This document shows positions 61,501 to 64,000 of a DNA stretch of 64,000 nt, one piece after another. The position numbers and the translations under genes are program-made. How positions within the stretch are numbered: position 1 is the stretch's first letter; each line of letters opens with the position of its first letter. The notes under the pieces were generated by a model that was given only the letters and a program-made list of their open reading frames with translations, did not search any database and was not told where the DNA came from. Source of the stretch: Kitasatospora azatica KCTC 9699 (GTDB lineage Bacteria > Actinomycetota > Actinomycetes > Streptomycetales > Streptomycetaceae); assembly GCF_000744785.1 (NCBI RefSeq), contig NZ_JQMO01000002.1:248001-312000 (forward strand), read 5' to 3'.

Positions 61501-64000
61501 CGGCTCGCGGTGCCGGCGGCGCTGTCCAGGGTCAGGCTGCGGGAGTTGTCGTAGACCCGGTTGTAGGTGGCCCTGAGGTCGGTGTACGGCAGCTTGAACT
61601 TCAGTGGCAGGCCCCAGATGTGGCGGCCGCGCCGGTCCTTGGAGATGCCGGAGGAGCCGCGCAGCTGGCTGCCGAGTTCGAACTCGAAGTCCTTGACGGT
61701 CTCGGTGTGCGTGAAGTCGTGCAGCCGGGGGCTGACGGTGACCTTGCCGTGCCACCCGTTGACGGTGATCTCCTCGCTGATCGGCCCGCCGCGAGTGCCC
61801 CGGGACAACTGGGCCTTGAGCGCGAACGGGTCGAAGCGCTCGTGCAGCCGCATCCGGACCTCGTCCGGGATCTTGCCGGCGTGCGTTTCGAGCGTGTGCT
61901 CGATCGTGTGCAGCACCTGGGTGTCGTTGGCCCCGAGGCTGTGCACCACGTCGGAGGCGCCCATCGCGCCGCGCTGGGTGATGCGCTGCGGCGGGTCGTG
62001 CAGCTGGGTCGGCGCCGGGCGCGGGTCACTGGGCCGGCCCTGCCCGGGGCCGGTGAAGACGCCGCGTCCGTCCTCGCCGACCTGGTACCTGCCGGTGTCC
62101 CGGGAGTCCAGGCTGAACTCGGCGTCCAGCGGCACGGTGGAGTGGGTGTCCCTGCCGCCCTTGCTGAAGGTCAGGTCGACCACGACCTTCGAGGTGAAGA
62201 GCGTCTGCGGCTGGGGGTACTTGCCGTTGGCGTACACCTTGCCGGTGCTGCCGTCGCGCCAGCCTGCCCGGTTGCGGACCTGGTGGCTGTACGAACCCTG
62301 GATGTCCAGCTGGTTCTTGGCCGCGTCCAGGGTGGCGCTGCCGCCGCCCTGGATCATGCCGGTCCTGGTGTCGGAGTGCGTGGTGCGGTGCGAGTCGAAG
62401 ACCGTCGTCTCCGAAACGCTGTTCAGCTCGGCGCCGTTCTCCTGGCGCTTGTACTCCATCTCGACGAGTCGCGCGGTGGCCGACACCTTGACCCCGTGCT
62501 TGAGCAGACCCGCCGTCAGTTTCTGGGTCTCCAAGGGGAGTCCGCGCGTCATCGAGGTGAGCCGGGAGGAGACCACGGAGTGGCTGAAGGTGTGCAGCAC
62601 GTCGTCCCTGACCTCGTGCCAGGCGCCGCCGAGCTGCTGGGTGCCGATCGTGTCGAGCTGGTCGTGCAGCGGCGAGATGTCGGTGAGGTGGCGGGTGGTG
62701 ACGGTGTCACGCAGGCCGTGTCCGGCGCCGCCGGGCCAGACCGCGTCGGGCGGGGTCGGGATCTCGGTGCCGGGCTCCCAAGTCCTTGGCGCGGTCACGG
62801 TCTTCGGCCCGGTCACCTCGAACCGGGTGGGATCGGCGACCGGTTGCTGCGGCACCACGGTGATGTCGTTCGAGCCGCCGGGCCCGGGCGGCGGCGGGTC
62901 CTGGATCCTGCGGGCCTCGCGCTGCTCGATCAGTGTGGTGAAGTTGACCTCCGTGCTGCCGGTGCCGTGCTTGGCCTCGCCGACCAGCGGGGTCAGGTGG
63001 AAGTCCAGGTGCAGGGTGCCCGTGCCGTCGAACACCGCGCCGGGAGCCTTGAGTTTGGTGGTGACCGTCACCTCCTGGCTGCTGCCGGCCAGGTCGACGT
63101 GCTCGCGGCCGCCCTGCACCGACCCCGAGCCGCCGAGCAGACCGGGCTTGGCCAGGGTGAAGTTGCCCAGCGCGGGCGCCGGCACCTGGAGCTGGTTGCC
63201 CCGACCGGCCTGAGCGGTCGAGGAACGGACCACGCCGGTACCGACGTTGAACTCGGTCTGGGCGGTGTTGTCGACGTGCTGCATCGACTTCACCGAGGCG
63301 CTGATGTCCACGCCGGCGGTGTGGAGACCGTCGGCGCCGGTCACCTCGATCCGGATCTTCTCGCCCGACATCAGGCCCTTGAGGTCCTGCTGCAGCCGGC
63401 CCAGGTCGAGTTCCTCCTGCAGCCTGGCGCGGACCTTCGGCCACATGCCCTCGAAGAACCCCTGGCCCTCCTGGTCCACCCCGTGCAGCACCGCCTCGAT
63501 CCCGACGGGCGCGCCGGGATCGCCGCCGAGCTGGTGCCCACCGGCCGAGACGTCGGTGACGATGTCCGAGCTGCCCAGCCGGTGCGTGTCGACGATGCGC
63601 TGGGGCGGCGCGAACCGCGCGTTGAGGTCGTTCCGGCCGCCGGTGGTGTCGAGCGTCTCGCGCAGCGGGACGGCGACCGTGGCGCCGATCTCCAGGGTCT
63701 GGGTGTGCCGGCCCGGCTGCACCTCGAACGGGCGGCCGTGCCTGGTCAGGTCGCTGAAGTCGAGGGTCAGTTCGATCTTGCTGCCGTACAGGGCGCCCGG
63801 TTCGACGCTCTTGCCACGGGCGATGGTGCGGCCGCCGTCGCTTCGCCCGCTGCCGCTCATCCGGTCGTGGAGGTAGTTCAGCGGGATGGTCACGTCCCCG
63901 CCCTTGGGCTTGAACTTGGCCTGGATGCCGGCCAGGAAGCGCCAGCGCGTGTCGGCCAGCCGGGCACTCGCCGACTGCTGCTCGGAGCCGCCCTCGAACT
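58521..64000 (-). CDS. Second giant type VII-associated protein (C-terminal part, 5' end outside window)
   Basis: The frame is open to the right edge of the window, so only the C-terminal 1,825 or more residues are seen. It is built from long beta-rich repeats with recurring motifs such as GSxIVTDV / TAQTEFNxGT / GSDDIV-like strands, VTVTTKLKAPGAV and LxxGLKPMMSGDxIxL, in the style of the 1,200-3,300 region of the first giant. The last 500 residues become Pro-rich; three 44-residue repeats (PPLPPIPPRASQLPVLPTIAEEPE) follow, and the chain ends PPPGSIAAILSGKK. This tail is nearly the same as that of the first giant. No enzymatic domain is visible in this part. Likely a partner or second large substrate of the secretion system. 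Confidence 0.8.
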   Translation of the reverse strand, partial: FEGGSEQQSASARLADTRWRFLAGIQAKFKPKGGDVTIPLNYLHDRMSGSGRSDGGRTIARGKSVEPGALYGSKIELTLDFSDLTRHGRPFEVQPGRHTQTLEIGATVAVPLRETLDTTGGRNDLNARFAPPQRIVDTHRLGSSDIVTDVSAGGHQLGGDPGAPVGIEAVLHGVDQEGQGFFEGMWPKVRARLQEELDLGRLQQDLKGLMSGEKIRIEVTGADGLHTAGVDISASVKSMQHVDNTAQTEFNVGTGVVRSSTAQAGRGNQLQVPAPALGNFTLAKPGLLGGSGSVQGGREHVDLAGSSQEVTVTTKLKAPGAVFDGTGTLHLDFHLTPLVGEAKHGTGSTEVNFTTLIEQREARRIQDPPPPGPGGSNDITVVPQQPVADPTRFEVTGPKTVTAPRTWEPGTEIPTPPDAVWPGGAGHGLRDTVTTRHLTDISPLHDQLDTIGTQQLGGAWHEVRDDVLHTFSHSVVSSRLTSMTRGLPLETQKLTAGLLKHGVKVSATARLVEMEYKRQENGAELNSVSETTVFDSHRTTHSDTRTGMIQGGGSATLDAAKNQLDIQGSYSHQVRNRAGWRDGSTGKVYANGKYPQPQTLFTSKVVVDLTFSKGGRDTHSTVPLDAEFSLDSRDTGRYQVGEDGRGVFTGPGQGRPSDPRPAPTQLHDPPQRITQRGAMGASDVVHSLGANDTQVLHTIEHTLETHAGKIPDEVRMRLHERFDPFALKAQLSRGTRGGPISEEITVNGWHGKVTVSPRLHDFTHTETVKDFEFELGSQLRGSSGISKDRRGRHIWGLPLKFKLPYTDLRATYNRVYDNSRSLTLDSAAGTASRGKTVEPAGLFSGTANFTVKFELSKFGKPFPQPRTEVPLDATIAVPLRDAPLHGNPDRPPVTQPIGVPQRIQQTHRLGSADIVTDVFPVYRAPDAKGAMEVTVNRLNGAGSHTLGSDWPGMRAKIQDALDVGKLQPRLKPMMSGDQIVLKHGRSTVRITAAVDSLRQHGETAQTEFNTGTTVQRSFVDSEGSDGSVSRDKGQSNTVAVNALATSNPIGLGPAVAGGGGVVHSWGQDKVEAKAGSVTSGMTTKAKHPGAVNTGEARLIVTMERRPLVTLGDRNRIAPPGSGPQSFADRALHSLRQLGTTKRSMTTTKIGFEATVQSSEGHRTDTVQEFTAPQHRTPLPRDPLPTEPVPVPVKVPPARVFNEGLRDIDVMRWLGDSSGVQDILRSRGPQFFGKRTWNRLESVARNSIGHSQLSAGFPSATRGEPVGTPDPGHLPLVSKAGVSATLKVVQLEYQGRDNKVELSPANETASSSRTTQLKWSTWGGQGQLGVQTTAGAAEASVIATGGVQHRGRTGASQDNVGRVVASAKFNTPMSRYTGYAEVTVTFVDGKRTHQETGLIPVTIDIPERETTDGVVMSDHYLTFTPEAPHGEAMPLSRFQPEAETEGEGHGEGQGAGVLTGGNGEQPLMSGALQAPLPPREETPQEPPVGVDPNAIEMRPVRRQPPPQRPLPPLPEPQRQAPRPPETLTPPPQTPQTPRVPQTHTQTHTQETQEPANSVEQPVTRPQTNLPVVEQPTREAQLPPTPVVEPSVSQVHPQQGPVTEASGSGLGNELPKITMSSLPKTVGANSWTARPEPLVPPRGAESSELPTQGEREGSGSPEEPVWSEVLSDLWRPESPPLPPIPPRASQLPVLPTIAEEPESPPEAPAWPEVFEDLWRPESPPLPPIPPRASQLPVLPTIAEEPESPPEAPAWPEVFEDLWRPESPPVPPIPPRASQSPVLPTIAEEPEPAESEPAESEPAESGPAESEGDGPPPGSIAAILSGKK
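58641..59036 (-). repeat. Three copies of a 132-bp repeat in the second giant gene
   Basis: CTCCTCGGCGATSGTGGGCAG starts at 58641, 58773 and 58905, exactly 132 bases (44 codons) apart. The unit encodes a Pro-rich block around PPIPPRASQLPVLPTIAEEPE and APAWPEVFEDLWRPE. The 58773 and 58905 copies are nearly identical. Copy number could vary. Confidence 0.8.

Noticed and set aside
61567..63213. A 548-codon plus-strand frame inside the second giant gene
   Set aside because: Sense protein continues through the whole segment with ordered repeats; the opposite frame is Ser/Arg/Val-rich noise.
1..64000. tRNA or rRNA genes
   Set aside because: No cloverleaf, CCA-end or conserved rRNA segments were seen on either strand by eye; a tRNAscan run would be needed to be certain.

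Overview
This window is about 72% GC by eye. Its third codon positions are almost all G or C, it uses many GTG and a few TTG starts, and it carries a type VII secretion (ESX-like) locus together with ECF sigma, PadR, DeoR and LytTR regulators. That points to a filamentous actinomycete of the Streptomycetaceae (Streptomyces or Kitasatospora type). The assignment is an inference from gene content and style, not a database match.

Layout. (1) 1-9.8 kb: an alpha-glucoside utilisation region, almost all on the minus strand. It holds an orphan sugar-binding protein, a GH13 alpha-glucosidase, a binding-protein/two-permease ABC importer, a LytS-type histidine kinase and a DeoR regulator. A small membrane protein resembling an anti-sigma factor lies on the plus strand between them. 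(2) 9.8-13.8 kb: a PadR regulator followed by an ABC exporter ATPase and an FtsX-type permease whose reading frame is broken at a C5 run. (3) 13.8-15.4 kb: two sets of short tandem repeats, then an ECF sigma factor and a membrane-anchored partner that is a paralogue of the protein at 1.2 kb. (4) 15.5-24.2 kb: the first block of the type VII locus. It has a large protein with an ADP-ribosyltransferase-like C-terminus, an unknown protein, a beta-helix plus double AAA+ ATPase, an atypical response regulator and the mycosin protease. (5) 24.2-28.25 kb: an accessory segment unrelated to secretion. It has a 51-residue coiled-coil ORF, an exported protein with a tail-fibre-like C-terminus, small hypotheticals, an MFS exporter divergent from a SoxR-like regulator, and a 169-bp insertion-sequence remnant. 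(6) 28.3-39.6 kb: the secretion core. EccC is divergent from EccD and EccB, followed by a run of Esx-like small proteins, a GPNGE-repeat protein and a YbaB-like protein. (7) 39.6-55 kb: a single 4,622-codon gene and then an EspI/MinD-like ATPase. (8) 55-58.5 kb: an SSS-family symporter, two small proteins and a LytTR response regulator. (9) 58.5-64 kb: the 3' part of a second giant gene that runs off the window.

How it fits together. EccB, EccC, EccD and MycP form most of an ESX membrane machine; no EccE was recognised here. The two AAA/ParA-type ATPases and the Esx-like proteins would serve it. The two giant proteins, which share an unusual C-terminal tail, are the likely large cargo. The first giant is the most interesting object. 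It starts with a membrane-active ESX-type N-terminal domain and carries three homologous modules with a His-Cys dyad like a releasing cysteine protease (one copy has lost the Cys), plus a fourth related segment. Between the last two copies lies a glycosyltransferase domain whose residues match, with identical spacing, the TcdA/TcdB catalytic core (W, D-x2-R, Y-x-DxD). This resembles a large clostridial toxin rearranged into an actinobacterial type VII substrate. A 10-mer, GGTTCGACCG, occurs twice in the EccC/EccD divergent promoter and once before the YbaB-like gene, and may mark shared control.
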